Shown in pieces: positions 63,400-64,000 of a stretch of DNA of 64,000 nt. The position numbers were made by a program, and so were the translations under genes. The DNA is taken from assembly GCF_030140925.1 (NCBI RefSeq), contig NZ_JARBWD010000001.1, forward strand, positions 310,001 through 374,000, written 5' to 3'. Within the stretch, counting starts at the first letter, position 1, and the number at the start of each line of letters is the position of its first letter. The notes below the pieces were generated by a model. It did not search any database. It saw only the letters and a list, made by a program, of their open reading frames with translations, and was not told where the DNA came from. The stretch is from Parerythrobacter aestuarii. GTDB lineage: Bacteria; Pseudomonadota; Alphaproteobacteria; Sphingomonadales; Sphingomonadaceae.

Positions 63400-63428
63400 G
63401 GCGGCGGGCTAGTCCCGCCGCCTTTTTT
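63400..63428 (+). terminator. Rho-independent terminator after the M23 gene
   Basis: GGCGGCGGG (63400-63408) pairs with CCCGCCGCC (63414-63422) around a 5-base loop and is followed by six T (63423-63428). A clear intrinsic terminator, 58 bases after the peptidase stop. Confidence 0.95.
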
Positions 63429-63523
63429 CATGGATTGAGTCGGTCCAGAGCCGCCGATAGTCCGGATTCTCCTTGCTCCCATCCGGTTGCTGGATAAAAC
63501 TTTCCTTTGAGGAGAGAGATTTC

Positions 63524-64000
63524 ATGCACCCGATACAGCACGCCAAGACGCGCCCGGACCACGCGGCCATCATCATGGCCGGGAGTGGCGAGACGGTCAG
63601 CTATGGCGCCATGGACGATTACGCCAACCGGTTCGCGCAACTGCTTCGCGCTCGTGGCTTTGCTCCGAACGATGCATTTGCGGTGCTGATGGAAAACAAT
63701 GCCCACTACCTGCAGATGGTGTGGGGTTCACAGCGCGCCGGCACCATGTTTGTCCCTGTTTCGACCCGGCTAACGGCACCTGAAATTGCCTACATCCTGG
63801 AGGATTCCGGGTCCAAACTCCTCATCACTTCGCCCAAGTTTGCCGAAGTGATGGAAGGCATTCGTGAAGCCTGCCCCAGCTTGCCGGTGCTCATTGCCGG
63901 AGGTGATGGCGAAGAGAGCCTCGAGGCAGCGTTGGCTGCCCAGCCAGCCGAACCGATCGCTGACCAGGCACCGGGCCTGACCATGCTCTACAGCTCCGGC
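63524..64000 (+). CDS. Acyl-CoA ligase, 3' truncated by the window
   Basis: ATG at 63524 after GGAGAGAG; 159 codons are visible to the edge without a stop. N-terminal ANL-family character: YGAMDDYANRFAQLLRARGF, FAVLMENNAHYLQMVWGSQR, TMFVPVSTRLTAPEIAYILE, and the edge breaks in LTMLYSSG, the start of the conserved P-loop motif. CoA ligase of the fatty/aromatic-acid type. Preceded by the strong terminator, so it is a separate unit. Confidence 0.85.
   Translation, partial: MHPIQHAKTRPDHAAIIMAGSGETVSYGAMDDYANRFAQLLRARGFAPNDAFAVLMENNAHYLQMVWGSQRAGTMFVPVSTRLTAPEIAYILEDSGSKLLITSPKFAEVMEGIREACPSLPVLIAGGDGEESLEAALAAQPAEPIADQAPGLTMLYSSG

Overview
The window is GC-rich, densely coding DNA from an alphaproteobacterium, most likely a sphingomonad of the Erythrobacteraceae (Erythrobacter/Qipengyuania/Altererythrobacter-like). 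This rests on the rpe–heparinase–purH order, the very large 1570-aa NAD-glutamate dehydrogenase, a CYP153-type P450, the lasso-type leader/PqqD/asparagine-synthetase-like set, frequent GTG/TTG starts and many 4-nt stop/start overlaps. The species cannot be fixed from the sequence alone. About 50 protein genes and one tRNA are supported. No rRNA, insertion sequence, phage or CRISPR array was seen, and no stretch over 300 bases lacks a gene.

Layout. 1-2.4 kb: end of an anti-sigma-like gene, an exported RG/ADD-repeat protein and an outer-membrane barrel carrying its own RG and Asp-rich insert. 2.4-6.5 kb: acyl-CoA ligase, then a diacylglycerol kinase overlapping a gene that resembles Tam41-type CDP-diacylglycerol synthases, and a DUF2141 exported protein. 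6.6-10.9 kb (minus): a compact RiPP locus of PqqD/RRE protein, 50-aa precursor, asparagine-synthetase-like enzyme and ABC exporter, lacking the lasso B2 protease. 11-15.2 kb: rpe, heparinase-like gene, purH. 15.2-24 kb: orphan lipoprotein, small membrane ORF coupled to an exported MsrA, a Zur/Fur regulator, a CHASE2 adenylate cyclase with two lipoproteins built from a repeated module, dxs, an exported hypothetical and an alpha/beta hydrolase. 24-29.3 kb (minus): NnrU and a peptide transporter/amidohydrolase operon. 29.4-35.7 kb: GntR (YtrA-like), ihfB, tRNA-Leu(UAA), a tandem PilZ protein, a flavoprotein/GtrA/GT-C membrane glycosylation cassette, and exported MsrB. 35.8-43 kb: CYP153 P450, ABC-2 exporter, queG, CoA-transferase and ferredoxin-type reductase. 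43-50.8 kb (minus): NAD-GDH and a six-gene operon headed by small membrane proteins and an XRE regulator. 50.9-64 kb: PhoD phosphatase, thrS behind a threonine-rich attenuator, TauE/SafE, agmatine deiminase, M28 peptidase, glnE-bcp-DUF455, M23 peptidase with a clear terminator, and a truncated acyl-CoA ligase.

How genes fit together. Lipid and hydrocarbon metabolism recurs: two acyl-CoA ligases, DAG kinase plus the possible CDP-DAG synthase, CYP153, ferredoxin reductase and CoA-transferase. Nitrogen handling appears as NAD-GDH, GlnE, agmatine deiminase and the peptide-transport/amidohydrolase operon. Envelope functions are prominent: two exported methionine sulfoxide reductases, GT-C/GtrA, several lipoproteins, the M23 peptidase and the RG-repeat pair. 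The observations most worth a second look are the thrS attenuator (threonine-rich leader, three mutually exclusive stems, a promoter suggesting a leaderless mRNA), the RiPP locus whose precursor has no acidic acceptor and which has no B2 gene, the DAG kinase/Tam41-like pair, and the repeated lipoprotein module next to a CHASE2 cyclase. All assignments come from reading motifs by eye; no database search was run.
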